Assembly (NCBI GenBank): GCA_964516135.1 | Contig: CAZEWN010000008.1 | Location: 38,230-102,229, forward strand | DNA: 64,000 nucleotides | Source of the DNA: 34-65-8 sp964516135 | GTDB taxonomy: Bacteria; Pseudomonadota; Alphaproteobacteria; Sphingomonadales; Sphingomonadaceae | Direction of reading: 5' to 3' | Shown here: one piece after another, positions 49,589 through 59,136 of the stretch | Numbering within the stretch: the first letter of the stretch is position 1 | How the letters are laid out: each line of letters starts with the position of its first letter | Program-made: the position numbers and the translations under genes | The notes under the pieces: generated by a model | The model's input: only the letters and a program-made list of their open reading frames with translations | What the model was told of the DNA's origin: nothing | Database searches by the model: none

Positions 49589-52579
49589 TTGGTCGACATC
49601 ACTTATCGCAGCCGTGTTCTCAGTTCATCGATCCTCAAGGGCGTCTCTCTCTTTTCCGCGGCAGCGCTGGCGACCACGCCCGCTGTGGCGCAGGAAGCGG
49701 TTGCGGCACCTGCAGCAGACCAGGAGCCGCCTGCCGAGGCGGCCGATATCGTCGTGACTGGCTCGCGCATCGCGCGCAAAGACTATGTAGCCAACAGTCC
49801 GATCGTCACTGTCACGCAGGAAGACATCAAGGCGACGGGCTCGACGAATATCGAAACACTGATCCAGGAGCTGCCGCAGTTTACGCCCTTGGGGAGCGCT
49901 TCGTCGAACAGCCCCAACGTCGCGGGCCAAGCTCAGGTGCAGTTGCGCGGCCTCGGTGCGATCCGCACCCTCGTGCTGCTGAACGGGCGTCGCGTCGTAT
50001 CCTCAAGCGCCTCTTCGGTCGTCGACCTGAACCTATTCCCGACGGCTTTGATCTCCAGCGTTGAGACCATCACTGGCGGCGCCTCATCCACCTATGGCTC
50101 GGACGCTGTGGCCGGAGTGTTGAACTTTCAGCTGAACAGGAAATTCGAAGGCGTTCAGCTCGACGCGCTGTCCGGCGTCTCTGACCGCGGCGACGCAGCG
50201 AGCCAGGCCGTCAGCCTGACGGTGGGCCGCGACATCGCGGCGGGCCGCGGCAACGTGGTGCTGTCGCTGGGCTACTCTAACCGAGAATCGGTCCTCAACG
50301 CGGCGCGCGACTTCTCGTTGATAGGGGGCTTCGCCGGCACGTCGCCCCTCGGTTCCACCGTGTTCGACGCGAACAACCTTCCGTCGGTCGCCGCAGTCAG
50401 CGCGGCCGTGCCGGGCGCCGTTCGAGGGAACACTTTCGGCTTCAATAACAACGGCACGCTGTTCGCTTACCAGGGAGCCCGCGACTACATCAGCCCTGGC
50501 GGGGTCGGCTATGAGGGCTTCCGAACGCCGGGCCCGCTGCAGCAAACCGATTTCACCTATGCGACGGGTGATCGAAACTACATGATCATACCGCAGGACA
50601 GATACAACGTTTACGCTGCGGCGAACTACGAGATTAGCCCGTTCGCGAACGTTTATGCCGACTTCCTGTTTTCGCAATTTGACGCGAACAACCAGCTAGC
50701 CTCCAACCCCGCCACGGGTCCCACTACCGGCTTCCGTATCCCGGCGGCCAACCCCTTCATCCCGGCGGAACTCCGGGCGGTCCTGAATTCGCGCCCCAAT
50801 CCCGCTGGCACCTTTCGCCTCGACAAGCGCTTCAACGAACTCGGCCCGCGACGGCAGAACGAGAGCTACGACGTTTATCAGATCACGACGGGTCTCCGCG
50901 GTCGACTGCCCGGCGTTCGCGATTGGACCTATGACGCGTATGTCTCCTACGGGCGTGTCGACAACAGTACGACCTACACGGGCTACCTATCTCGCTCGGC
51001 GGTCCAAAGTCTGCTGAACGCGCCCGATGGCGGAGTTTCGCTCTGCGCCGGTGGCTTTAACCCGTTCGGTGAGAAGCCATTGAGCGACTCCTGCGTCGCC
51101 TATGTCACCCGGGTGCCCACGAACACCACAGACAATGATCAGCGCATTGCTGAACTCAACCTGCAGGGTGGGCTCTTCAACCTTCCCGCCGGTCAAGTCC
51201 GGGCTGCGGTTGGTGCGACCTATCGCGAACAGAATTACAACTTCGTCCCCGACCCATTGGCGTTGGCTACCTTCACCCTGAACGGAGTCACGGGCCCCGA
51301 GTTGGCGGGCCTATCCAGCCAGCCGCTTTCGGGATCCGAAAAGGTGCGTGAAGTCTACGGCGAACTCCTGATCCCACTCCTGCGCAATCTGCCGCTTATA
51401 CGCAGCCTGGAAACGAACCTTGGCTACCGCGTCTCAGACTACGACACGATCGGCAGCGTTAGCACTTACAAGGCGGATCTGAGCTGGGAGATCTTCGAGG
51501 GACTGCGGGTGCGGGGCGGAATCCAGCGCTCCGTTCGCGCGCCTTCGCTCGGCGAGCTGTTTGCACCGCAGAGCCTGAGCTTTCCTAACATCGGCGTGCC
51601 CGTCTCGTCGGCGGGCGTTCGCCAGTTCTCTGGCGATCCGTGCGACATTAGAGGCGCATACCGCGCACCCGGCGCAGCTAACGCCAGCCAGGTACGAGCC
51701 CTTTGCATAGCGCAGAACGTTCCGATCCAAGTCGTCGATTCCTTCACCTTTTCGAACTCGCAGGCATCCGGGCTCACCGGTGGCAACCCGCTTCTCCAGG
51801 AAGAAACCGCCGACTCATTCACGGTCGGCGCAACGTTGAGGTCGCCGTTCTCCAGTCCGTGGCTGACAGGTTTGTCCGCCTCGATCGATTACTACGACAT
51901 CAGCATCAAGCAGGTGGTCGGCACCCTCGCCACCACGGAACAGCTGCGTCGCTGTTTCAACGAGAACGGTACGTCCAATCCGACCTACGATCCTAACAAC
52001 TTCTTCTGTCAGTTGTTTGGTCGCGATCCGAATTCGGGCCAAATTACGAGTTCGCTCGAGACAAACGCAAACTTAGGCACGCTGAAGACTAGCGGCATTG
52101 ACTTCCAGGTTGATTGGACCCTCACGCTGGCAGACGTCAGTGGCCCGAACTGGGGCTCCTTCGCCCTCAACTTCATAGGCACGAAGCTGGAGGAGTGGCA
52201 GCGTCAGGACATCCCCGAGGGTCCCTTCACCGATCGTAAGGGGACTATCTCGAATGCCTTTGGCCTGACTTTACCGGAGTGGAAATTCCTGGCCGGGTTA
52301 AACTGGAACTACGATCCTTTCACCCTCGGCGTGAGATGGCGCTACATCGACTCCGTCGAGAACTTCAACAACCGTGCCCAGGTTCTTAACGCCGTCAACT
52401 ACTTCGACCTCAACACCTCGTTAAAGGTGAACGAGTTGATGACGCTGCGGGCTGGGGTCAACAACCTCACGGATCAGCAGCCTCCAGTGTACTCCCCCTC
52501 AATCGCCGCCAATACCGACCCATCCACTTACGACTTGGTGGGCCGCCGTTACTACGTCGGTCTAACCGCCCGCTTCTAA
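49589..52579 (+). CDS. TonB-dependent outer-membrane receptor
   Basis: The 996-residue protein has a signal peptide (to about AVAQE, residue 36), a plug domain (VVTGSRIARKDY, then GLGAIRTLVLLNGRRV and GGASSTYGSDAVAGVLNF) and a 22-strand-type barrel ending in VGLTARF with terminal phenylalanine. It imports a ligand with TonB energy; the start is TTG preceded by GGGGG. The next gene (DUF4198-like) is 22 bases away, a pairing usual for metal or metallophore uptake. Ligand unknown. Base composition is less GC-rich than in the core genes. Confidence 0.93.
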   Translation: MVDITYRSRVLSSSILKGVSLFSAAALATTPAVAQEAVAAPAADQEPPAEAADIVVTGSRIARKDYVANSPIVTVTQEDIKATGSTNIETLIQELPQFTPLGSASSNSPNVAGQAQVQLRGLGAIRTLVLLNGRRVVSSSASSVVDLNLFPTALISSVETITGGASSTYGSDAVAGVLNFQLNRKFEGVQLDALSGVSDRGDAASQAVSLTVGRDIAAGRGNVVLSLGYSNRESVLNAARDFSLIGGFAGTSPLGSTVFDANNLPSVAAVSAAVPGAVRGNTFGFNNNGTLFAYQGARDYISPGGVGYEGFRTPGPLQQTDFTYATGDRNYMIIPQDRYNVYAAANYEISPFANVYADFLFSQFDANNQLASNPATGPTTGFRIPAANPFIPAELRAVLNSRPNPAGTFRLDKRFNELGPRRQNESYDVYQITTGLRGRLPGVRDWTYDAYVSYGRVDNSTTYTGYLSRSAVQSLLNAPDGGVSLCAGGFNPFGEKPLSDSCVAYVTRVPTNTTDNDQRIAELNLQGGLFNLPAGQVRAAVGATYREQNYNFVPDPLALATFTLNGVTGPELAGLSSQPLSGSEKVREVYGELLIPLLRNLPLIRSLETNLGYRVSDYDTIGSVSTYKADLSWEIFEGLRVRGGIQRSVRAPSLGELFAPQSLSFPNIGVPVSSAGVRQFSGDPCDIRGAYRAPGAANASQVRALCIAQNVPIQVVDSFTFSNSQASGLTGGNPLLQEETADSFTVGATLRSPFSSPWLTGLSASIDYYDISIKQVVGTLATTEQLRRCFNENGTSNPTYDPNNFFCQLFGRDPNSGQITSSLETNANLGTLKTSGIDFQVDWTLTLADVSGPNWGSFALNFIGTKLEEWQRQDIPEGPFTDRKGTISNAFGLTLPEWKFLAGLNWNYDPFTLGVRWRYIDSVENFNNRAQVLNAVNYFDLNTSLKVNELMTLRAGVNNLTDQQPPVYSPSIAANTDPSTYDLVGRRYYVGLTARF

Positions 52580-52601
52580 GCTCGATGAAAGGTTCAGACT
52601 G

Positions 52602-53408
52602 ATGAGAAGATCTTTGATGACGGTCGCGGTCGGGGGGCTAGGGCTCCTGTTTTCCGGAAGCGCAGCTGCGCACGACTTTTTCCTTGTGCCAGAGGGGTTC
52701 GTAGGAAAGAGCGGGCCACCGCTTATTGTTCACGCCACGTCCTCGTCGGACTTTCCGGCGCTAAACGTCGCATCACCGCCAACGCGAGTCGCCGAGGTTC
52801 GCGCGGTGGTCGGTGGCCGTCCGGCTGCCGTCGAGGTGCGAGAAAAGGGCGCTAAATCTCTGCTCCTTGCGGTCTCCAGCGATACTCACGGAATGGGTGT
52901 GGTGACGCTCCAGACAATTTGGGGTGAGTCGAGCTGGAAGCCCGAGATGGTTGACACGTACCTGGAAGAGCATCCGTTCAAAGCCGACGAGGTCGCAACA
53001 GTGCGCCGCCTCCTTCCCAAGGGGGAGACGCTCCAAATTCGCTCGCGCCGGCTGGCCAAGACGCTCGTATGCGTCCAGGTCTGCACGCCCCCGACGCAGG
53101 CTGCGGCGGGACTTGAAGTCGAGCTCGTCCCGGAATTCGATGCGGCCGGCACTTCGCCGGTGAGGGTCCAGCTCCTTCGGAACGGGCGTTCGCTGGCAGC
53201 GCATCCCGTCACAATGAGGACCGCGCATGATAAGCGGCAGAACCTTCTCACCGACAGTGAGGGGTGGGTGCGCCTCCCCGCCGCGATGTCGGGGCCGGTG
53301 ATGCTCGTGGCTGCCACGCTGGATCCTCCGACAGAGCCTGGCGGACGCTTCACCACCAATAATGCCTCCTTTACATTTGAGGCGGGGCAAAACCGCGCGG
53401 CGGATTGA
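52602..53408 (+). CDS. DUF4198-like periplasmic protein
   Basis: The 268-residue protein has a signal peptide ending in AAAHDFF; the histidine just after cleavage (AHDFFLVPEGF) is typical of DUF4198/NikM-like periplasmic proteins that accompany TonB receptors and are linked to nickel, cobalt or copper. A carboxypeptidase-regulatory-like beta domain occupies the C-terminal half (VRVQLLRNGRSLAAHPV). It follows the receptor by 22 bases, so the two probably work together. Metal specificity is not readable. Confidence 0.75.
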   Translation: MRRSLMTVAVGGLGLLFSGSAAAHDFFLVPEGFVGKSGPPLIVHATSSSDFPALNVASPPTRVAEVRAVVGGRPAAVEVREKGAKSLLLAVSSDTHGMGVVTLQTIWGESSWKPEMVDTYLEEHPFKADEVATVRRLLPKGETLQIRSRRLAKTLVCVQVCTPPTQAAAGLEVELVPEFDAAGTSPVRVQLLRNGRSLAAHPVTMRTAHDKRQNLLTDSEGWVRLPAAMSGPVMLVAATLDPPTEPGGRFTTNNASFTFEAGQNRAAD

Positions 53409-53618
53409 TCCGCTGCAGGCACTGCCGATAGGCGGAGGCATTCCTTGGGCCTGGCAATCGCAATGTCGATGGTCATGACTGTCTTTGCGCCGGTCGGAAG
53501 TGCCGAACCCCATTCGGTCGGACCCCAGGACAAGCGCACGCTGATGCGATGCGTGCCGACTGGCCCAGTGCTCGCTGGAATAAGAGGTTGCTCGCGGGTG
53601 AGGTAGGAGCTTAGCGGC
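53409..53618. other. Region without a supported gene
   Basis: This stretch between the DUF4198 gene and the P-type ATPase relic carries open frames on both strands, but none has a recognisable family, good start and ribosome site. It may be a decayed gene or a recombination scar. Confidence 0.4.
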
Positions 53619-53860
53619 GAACCCATGCCCGTCGGGAAGATCGTTCACGCGCGGAAACTGAGCCGCGCGACCATGGCGAACATCTGGCAGACCCGGTTCT
53701 TCTCGATCCTGTTCAACGCCGCGGGGGGCCGATCGCGGCCGGGGTTCTTGGTTCGGTCTCCTGCTGAGCCCGATCATCGCAGGTTCGGCGATGGCGTTCA
53801 GTTCGGTGGCGGTCATCGGCAACTCGCCGCGCTTGCGGAGCGGAGCCGGCGCGTGCGTTC
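53619..53860 (+). pseudogene. Copper P-type ATPase C-terminal relic
   Basis: The plus strand encodes GKIVHARKLSRATMANIWQ, then a shifted frame with PIAAGVLGS, then another with LLSPIIAGSAMAFSSVAVIGN. In order these match the last two transmembrane helices and the tail of copper-exporting P1B ATPases (KIV-ARRLSRATM...N-aa-pIAAG-l...LSPmIA-aaM--SSv-V--N). At least two frameshifts break it, and no upstream ATPase sequence is present, so this is a fragment. Confidence 0.75.
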
Positions 53861-53887
53861 GACCTTATGGACGTCACCGTCGCCTAT

Positions 53888-54460
53888 CTATACGCCGCGC
53901 ACGGCGCTCGCCCGTAAGGTACTGGAAAGTTTCTCACGTGCTCGCGCCAACCGCGTCTCGACCGCCTTTTCGCTTATGCCAAGCAGTCCAGCGGTTTCTG
54001 CTTGGCTCATGCCCTCGACGGCACGCAACAACAGAACTTCCTTTAGCCGCAAGGGCAAGTCGGCGATGGCACGCGATACAGCGGCAAGCTCGGCGCGCGC
54101 TTCGGCGACGCGGTCGGGCAATGCGGCATCATCGGCTACCGCAGTCTCGAAACCTGCTGGTACCCCGAGTTCGAACATCCGACGAACCGCGCGTCGTCGC
54201 GACCAATCGCGGCACTTGTTGACCGCTATGCGCGTCAACCAAGCTCCGAAAGGGCGCGACGGGTCGTAGCGTGACAGTGCACCGAACGCAGACACGAACG
54301 TCTCCTGCGTGATGTCGAATGCCTCCTCCGCGCTGCCGGTCGCATTGCGCGTCAGCCGCCAAATTGCGGGTCGATACCGCTCGACAAGCGCCCGCTGGGC
54401 CAAAGCCTCGCCAGACTGGCAACGCTCAACGAGCGTTCGGTCATCCTCTGCCGAACTCAC
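53888..54460 (-). CDS. ECF sigma factor, CnrH-like
   Basis: The 190-residue protein has sigma region 2 (EEAFDITQETFVSAF, near 45-60) and region 4 helix-turn-helix (MSQAETAGLLGISEKAVETRLARAREKL). It is the last gene of a three-gene minus-strand operon whose starts overlap by four bases each, preceded by a periplasmic metal-sensor gene and a small membrane anti-sigma gene. That order (Y-X-H) matches cnrYXH/nccYXH. Likely targets are its own promoter and metal genes nearby. Confidence 0.88.
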   Translation of the reverse strand: MSSAEDDRTLVERCQSGEALAQRALVERYRPAIWRLTRNATGSAEEAFDITQETFVSAFGALSRYDPSRPFGAWLTRIAVNKCRDWSRRRAVRRMFELGVPAGFETAVADDAALPDRVAEARAELAAVSRAIADLPLRLKEVLLLRAVEGMSQAETAGLLGISEKAVETRLARAREKLSSTLRASAVRGV

Positions 54461-54894
54461 TTTGTTTCGGCGGTCAGCGACCTATTTACCGCTGCATCGA
54501 ACTTTGCGGCTTGATCGGGACGCAGGATCGCTCGCACCGCAAAGACGTGCTCCAACGTCACCTTTTGCACCGCCCCCATCGACTGATGCGATGCGTCGAC
54601 CGCAGCGGCCACGCGCGGACCGTACATGTGTTCGGCCGCGATGGCTTCCGCGAGCCGGGCGTTGTCTGCGCGCAACTGCGCCTCGCGCTTTTGGTGCGTG
54701 GCGGCAAAGGTCTTTTCGATAGCGTCGAGCTTGGCTTGCTGCGCCGCGTCGAGGTCAAGGCGGTCATGCAACAGCGCGTGCAGTTCGCTCCCCGTGTACA
54801 TTGGCTGCGGCAGCATTGCGCGACCGATGTAGACACCAAGCACCGCGGCGATCAGGGCCACTACGGCGATTAGGGCTATGCGCCGCAGGGTCAT
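54457..54894 (-). CDS. CnrX-like periplasmic heavy-metal sensor
   Basis: The 145-residue protein has an N-terminal membrane anchor (residues 5-25) and a helical periplasmic domain with SELHALLHDRLDLDAAQQAK, where two histidines and acids resemble metal ligands of CnrX/ZraP-type sensors. A later EHMYGPRVAAAVDASHQ adds further His and Met. It overlaps the sigma gene downstream and the anti-sigma gene upstream. It probably senses a transition metal and signals to the membrane anti-sigma factor. Confidence 0.82.
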   Translation of the reverse strand: MTLRRIALIAVVALIAAVLGVYIGRAMLPQPMYTGSELHALLHDRLDLDAAQQAKLDAIEKTFAATHQKREAQLRADNARLAEAIAAEHMYGPRVAAAVDASHQSMGAVQKVTLEHVFAVRAILRPDQAAKFDAAVNRSLTAETK

Positions 54895-55148
54895 CCCCGT
54901 CCCAGCTGCACGAGTGGGGTGAGCGATGCTTGCGGACCGAACGGCACAACCGGTGCGGACGGCGCCGTGGGCGTTAGCACACTGCCCGCCACCCCGATCA
55001 TCAGCGCCGCGACCGCCGCTGTCGTAAGCGCCGTTCGTCCTTGCCGCTGTTCGCGACGGGCACGCATCGCAAGTTGCAATCCGTCAATTCCCGACAGATC
55101 GGGGAGCGGCTGTGCTTTCAGCCGTTCGAGATAATCATCGAGTTCCAT
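54891..55148 (-). CDS. Small membrane anti-sigma factor, CnrY-like
   Basis: This 85-residue protein has a short cytoplasmic N-terminus (MELDDYLERLKAQPLPDL), one transmembrane helix (about 40-58) and a short periplasmic tail. Size, topology and position (first gene before sensor and sigma genes) match CnrY. GGAGAC precedes the ATG. It should hold the sigma factor at the membrane until the sensor detects metal. Confidence 0.75.
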   Translation of the reverse strand: MELDDYLERLKAQPLPDLSGIDGLQLAMRARREQRQGRTALTTAAVAALMIGVAGSVLTPTAPSAPVVPFGPQASLTPLVQLGRG

Positions 55149-55696
55149 ATCGCGTCTCCTGGTGATCTATACGCGGCTCGGTCGTCTACCCCTCATCTAA
55201 ATGATGCTGCTGCCGCGACTCTAAGATCTCGCAAGGCGAACAGGCGGTTGATCAGCCCCCGGGTCCCAGCGATTCCCGGCCAGCGTTGTACCTCGGCGAT
55301 TGTGACACCCCGCCAAGCTGCAGACCAGATATGTTGATCAAGATTGCGAGCATCGCTGGCCTCCCTTCGGCAGACCGCGAGGCCATACATTTCCGGCGGT
55401 ACTGGTGGCAGCTGATGTTCGCGGGCTCCAGGCGTCGAACCAAGTCGGGCTGTGATTCTCAGCACGGGACGCGCAGGGCGGTTCCCGCAGCGAAGGACTG
55501 GCGCACGTGACCTCGATCCTTCAACGCGAGCGGAAAGAAACGTGCCGCTGGGCTGTGTGTCGTTACCTTAGGACGTCAGATGGTCTTAATGACTGATGGT
55601 CTCGCCGGCGACGGTCCGAGGGGCGACGCCGACATCGCATCATCGACTCGATAAAAAAGTTTGAGGGAAGGCCGCGCGGCGTGCGTAAGGGCTAGC
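55149..55696. other. Divergent control region between sigma operon and copABCD
   Basis: These 548 bases separate the starts of the anti-sigma gene (left, minus strand) and copA (right, plus strand). Open frames exist on both strands but none has family resemblance. The region should hold the promoters for both operons, possibly including an ECF-sigma promoter; I could not identify one with confidence. Confidence 0.5.
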
Positions 55697-57616
55697 ATGA
55701 GCAATACTACCCTTTCACGACGCCGCCTAATTGCAGGGCTCGGCGCGGTTTCGGCTTTCAGCGCCATGCCCGCCTGGGCGCAGGGACACAGCATCGGCGG
55801 GCATGGCATGTCGCGACGTGGCGCCGCGACCATTCGCGCAGGCTTCGACGAAGTGCGGGGCGAGGTTATCGATCTTGCAGTACGCGATGGCTTGCGCATC
55901 ATCGAGGGGCGCCGCAGCATTGGTCGTGCGGTGAACGGCAGCGTACCGGGCCCGCTGATCCGGTTACGCGAAGGTCAGAACGTCAGGTTCAACGTCGCTA
56001 ACCACCTGCGCGAGGACACGTCGATCCATTGGCACGGCCTCCTTGTGCCGTTTCAGATGGACGGCGTCCCCGGCGTCAGTTTCCCAGGGATCAAGCCGAA
56101 TCAGACCTTCACGTACGAGTTCCCGGTGCGGCAGGCGGGGACTTACTGGTATCACAGCCATTCGGGGCTGCAGGAACAACAGGGGCATTACGGCCCACTG
56201 GTCATCGATCCGGCGGGCGCGGAGCCGGTCCAATACGACCGCGATTATATTCTGTTGCTCAGCGACTTTACCGAACTCGACCCGCATTTCATCATGAGTC
56301 GCCTTCGGACCGGCGAGGGGTATTTCAACCGACAGCAGACGAGCTGGACCGATCGCTACAAGCTCTCGGGTGCGGAGCGCCGGATGTGGGCCGAGATGCG
56401 GATGCCACCGACCGACATCATGGACATCGGCGCGCCAACCTACACTTTCCTCGCCAACGGGCGCGGGCCGACCGAGGGTCTTGAATATCTGTTCCGCCCC
56501 GGCGAGCGCATCCGCCTGCGCGTCATCAACGGTTCGGCGCAGAGCTTTTTCAACGTCCGCATCCCGGGTCTGCCGATGACCATCATTGGTGCCGACGGTC
56601 AGAATGTCCGGCCGGTTGAAGTCGACGAGTTCCAGATCGGCACCGCCGAGACGTACGACGTCATTGTTCAGCCCGGCACCGCCGAGGCCTACGCCATCGT
56701 AGGCGAGTCGATGGATCGCTCGGGGATGGCGCTGGCGATGCTGGCAAGCCGTCCCGGTGCGCGCGCGACCGTGCCGCCTTTACGCGATCCGCCGCTGCTG
56801 ACCATGGGCGACATGGGCATGGACCACGGGTCCGGTGGGATGGACCACTCCGCGATGGGCCATGGGAACACGCCCCAGCCTGAACCGACCGCAAACAGCG
56901 CCAGTGCGGCGACGGTCGATCACGCCGCGATGGGACATGGCGCGCCCGCTGCAGCCGGTGCTGGTGCAGCGGCAGCAGATCACGCTGCGATGGGCCAGGG
57001 CGGATCGCCGGGTACGGCCGCAGCCGCGATGGGTGCGATGAGCATGGACGGCATGAACATGCGCGATACCTCGTTGTTGCCCCCAGACGTCAAGGTCGGA
57101 CCCGGCGTCGACATGGTGTCGATGTCGCCGGTCGATAAGACCGGCGATCCGGGCCTGGGACTGCGTGATGTACCCCACCGCGTGCTCAACTATCGCATGC
57201 TCGCCGCCTTGGAGCCGAACAAGGATACGCGCGAGCCATCGCGGCTCCTCGAGCTGCACCTCACCGGCAACATGGAACGCTACATGTGGTCGTTCGACGG
57301 CCGCATGTATTCGGCCGTCAGCGACGTGCCGATCCGCTTCGCCTGGAACGAGCGGGTGCGGGTCAAGCTCGTCAACAACACCATGATGGGCCATCCCATT
57401 CACCTGCACGGGATGTTCTTCGAGATCGTCAACGGGCAGGCTCCGGCGCAGCAACCGCGCAAGAACGTCATCATCGTGCAGCCGGGCGCAAGCGCCACTT
57501 TCGACCTCACCGCCAACGAGCCGGGTGATTGGGCGTTTCACTGCCACCTCATGTATCACATGCACGCTGGGATGATGCAGACGGTAACGGTGGTCGGGCC
57601 GGAGGGCGCGGCATGA
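55697..57616 (+). CDS. copA: Copper resistance multicopper oxidase CopA
   Basis: This 639-residue periplasmic oxidase carries a Tat signal (SRRRLIAGLG) and all copper motifs: HWHG at 111, HSHS near 153, HLHG near 572 and HCHLMYHMHAGMM near the end. A Met/His-rich insert (about 370-455; MDHSAMGHG, DHAAMGHG and DHAAMGQGG) should bind Cu(I). CopA oxidises Cu(I) and lowers its toxicity. The start at 55697 fits the Tat signal. copB starts within its stop (ATGA), giving the order copA-copB-copC-copD. Confidence 0.96.
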   Translation: MSNTTLSRRRLIAGLGAVSAFSAMPAWAQGHSIGGHGMSRRGAATIRAGFDEVRGEVIDLAVRDGLRIIEGRRSIGRAVNGSVPGPLIRLREGQNVRFNVANHLREDTSIHWHGLLVPFQMDGVPGVSFPGIKPNQTFTYEFPVRQAGTYWYHSHSGLQEQQGHYGPLVIDPAGAEPVQYDRDYILLLSDFTELDPHFIMSRLRTGEGYFNRQQTSWTDRYKLSGAERRMWAEMRMPPTDIMDIGAPTYTFLANGRGPTEGLEYLFRPGERIRLRVINGSAQSFFNVRIPGLPMTIIGADGQNVRPVEVDEFQIGTAETYDVIVQPGTAEAYAIVGESMDRSGMALAMLASRPGARATVPPLRDPPLLTMGDMGMDHGSGGMDHSAMGHGNTPQPEPTANSASAATVDHAAMGHGAPAAAGAGAAAADHAAMGQGGSPGTAAAAMGAMSMDGMNMRDTSLLPPDVKVGPGVDMVSMSPVDKTGDPGLGLRDVPHRVLNYRMLAALEPNKDTREPSRLLELHLTGNMERYMWSFDGRMYSAVSDVPIRFAWNERVRVKLVNNTMMGHPIHLHGMFFEIVNGQAPAQQPRKNVIIVQPGASATFDLTANEPGDWAFHCHLMYHMHAGMMQTVTVVGPEGAA

Positions 57617-58719
57617 GCGTGCATGCCTCCCTATCGCTTGCCGCGCTGGCCACTGCGCTGCTCGCGGCACCTGCGTCGGCGCAGCATCAGGGGCATTCCA
57701 TGCCCATGCAAATGCCGTCCCCAGCACCAACGTCCCCGTCGGCGCCGACGCCTGCCCCGACACCGGTGGATCCGCACGCGGGGCATGCCATGCCTGTCGA
57801 GTCCGCCGCGGAGCCCCCCGCAAGCGACCCGCACGCCGGCCACGTTATGCCAGCCACGCCTGCAGCCTCGCCTGCTGGTCCGGCCAGCCCCGGCCAAACC
57901 ATGGAGGGCATGGATCACAGCGCCACGGGCCATGGTACCAGGGCTGCCAGCGACGATCCGTCTCCAGGACCCGAGATGGAAACGCCGCCGCCTCCCGAAG
58001 CTGGAAGCGGGCCGCCACGGGCCGCCGATGCGATTTGGGGTGCCGACGCGATGAGCGAAGCGCGTGAAGAGCTTCGGCGCACCCATGGAGACTTCAATGT
58101 ATTCTGGTTTCAAGGGGACCGGCTCGAGGTTCACGCACGGAAAGGCGCGAACGACTATATCTGGGACTTTCAAGGTTACTATGGCAGCCCTACAAGTCGA
58201 TTTTGGTTCAAGAGCGAAGGCGAAGGCTCGTTCGGCGAACGTGTCGAAGACGCTGAGTTTCAAGCGCTCTATTCGCGGGCGATCTCGCCCTTCTGGGACC
58301 TGCAAGCTGGGGTTCGGCAAGATGTTGCCGGGCCCGACACCACATACGCCGTAGTGGGGGTACAGGGTCTTGCACCCTACCTCTTCGAACTTGATGCTGC
58401 GCTGTTCGTCTCGCACCGCGGTGACATTACCGCGCGGATCGAGGCCGAACTCGACCAGCGCATCACGCAGCGCCTGATCCTTCAACCTCGCGTCGAAGTG
58501 AACTTGGCCGCCCAAGACATTCCCTGGTCCGGTGTCGGTGCGGGTCTTGATAAGATCGAGGCAGGCGTGCGGCTGCGTTACGAGATCATCCGCGAGTTCG
58601 CACCCTATATAGGAATCGAACAGAACTGGCGGATCGGTGGCAGTGCGGATTACGCCCGTGCGTCGGGCGAGGACCCAAGCGTGACCAATTATGTCGTCGG
58701 TATCCGTTTCTGGTTTTGA
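57613..58719 (+). CDS. copB: Copper resistance outer-membrane protein CopB
   Basis: The 368-residue protein has a signal peptide, a His/Met/Pro-rich N-terminal region (HQGHSMPMQM, two DPHAGH repeats, MEGMDHSATGHG) and a C-terminal beta-barrel (about 140-368; HARKGANDYIWDFQGYYG to VVGIRFWF with final phenylalanine). It sequesters copper at the outer membrane. It is translationally coupled to copA and followed by copC after 14 bases. Confidence 0.95.
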   Translation: MSVHASLSLAALATALLAAPASAQHQGHSMPMQMPSPAPTSPSAPTPAPTPVDPHAGHAMPVESAAEPPASDPHAGHVMPATPAASPAGPASPGQTMEGMDHSATGHGTRAASDDPSPGPEMETPPPPEAGSGPPRAADAIWGADAMSEAREELRRTHGDFNVFWFQGDRLEVHARKGANDYIWDFQGYYGSPTSRFWFKSEGEGSFGERVEDAEFQALYSRAISPFWDLQAGVRQDVAGPDTTYAVVGVQGLAPYLFELDAALFVSHRGDITARIEAELDQRITQRLILQPRVEVNLAAQDIPWSGVGAGLDKIEAGVRLRYEIIREFAPYIGIEQNWRIGGSADYARASGEDPSVTNYVVGIRFWF

Positions 58720-58733
58720 ACTGAAGGAAAAGC

Positions 58734-59126
58734 ATGATGAAATTTGCATCCACGTTTGCGGCAGTTGCTATCCTCGCCGTGCCGCTTGCAGCGCCCACCG
58801 CAGCCTTTGCCCATGCCAAGGTCGTCGCTTCGACTCCGACCCAGGGGGCCACCGTGAAGGCACCGCGCAGCGTCACGCTCACGTTCAACGAAGCGCTGCT
58901 ACCACCTACCGCCGCTGCTAGCATCGTGATGACGGCGATGCCGGGCATGGCGAACCACGGCGAGATGGTAATCCGCAACTTCGCAACCAAGTGGGCAAAC
59001 GGCAATAAAACGATGACGCTGGCGCTCAAGCAGCCGCTACGCTCGGGAAGCTATGATGTGCGGTGGCAGGCGGCAGGTGCCGACGGTCATCGCATGAAGG
59101 GTAAGGTCAGCTTCACAGTCAGCTGA
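58734..59126 (+). CDS. copC: Periplasmic copper-binding protein CopC
   Basis: The 130-residue protein has a signal peptide ending in FAHA and the CopC fold: the first mature histidine (AHAKVVASTPTQGA), a Met-rich MTAMPGMANHGEMV and the C-terminal DGHRMKGKVSFTV, which supply Cu ligands. It carries copper in the periplasm, usually with CopD. ATG 58737 is an alternative start. Confidence 0.95.
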   Translation: MMKFASTFAAVAILAVPLAAPTAAFAHAKVVASTPTQGATVKAPRSVTLTFNEALLPPTAAASIVMTAMPGMANHGEMVIRNFATKWANGNKTMTLALKQPLRSGSYDVRWQAAGADGHRMKGKVSFTVS

Positions 59127-59136
59127 TCGCCGCACG

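Noticed and set aside
53409..53626. Minus-strand frame with a plausible start at 53626
   Set aside because: It runs on through the DUF4198 gene on the opposite strand and I could not match it to any family; kept only as an unexplained region.
55193..55465. Small minus-strand frame in the cop/sigma divergent region
   Set aside because: No ribosome site or family similarity; the position fits a promoter region better.
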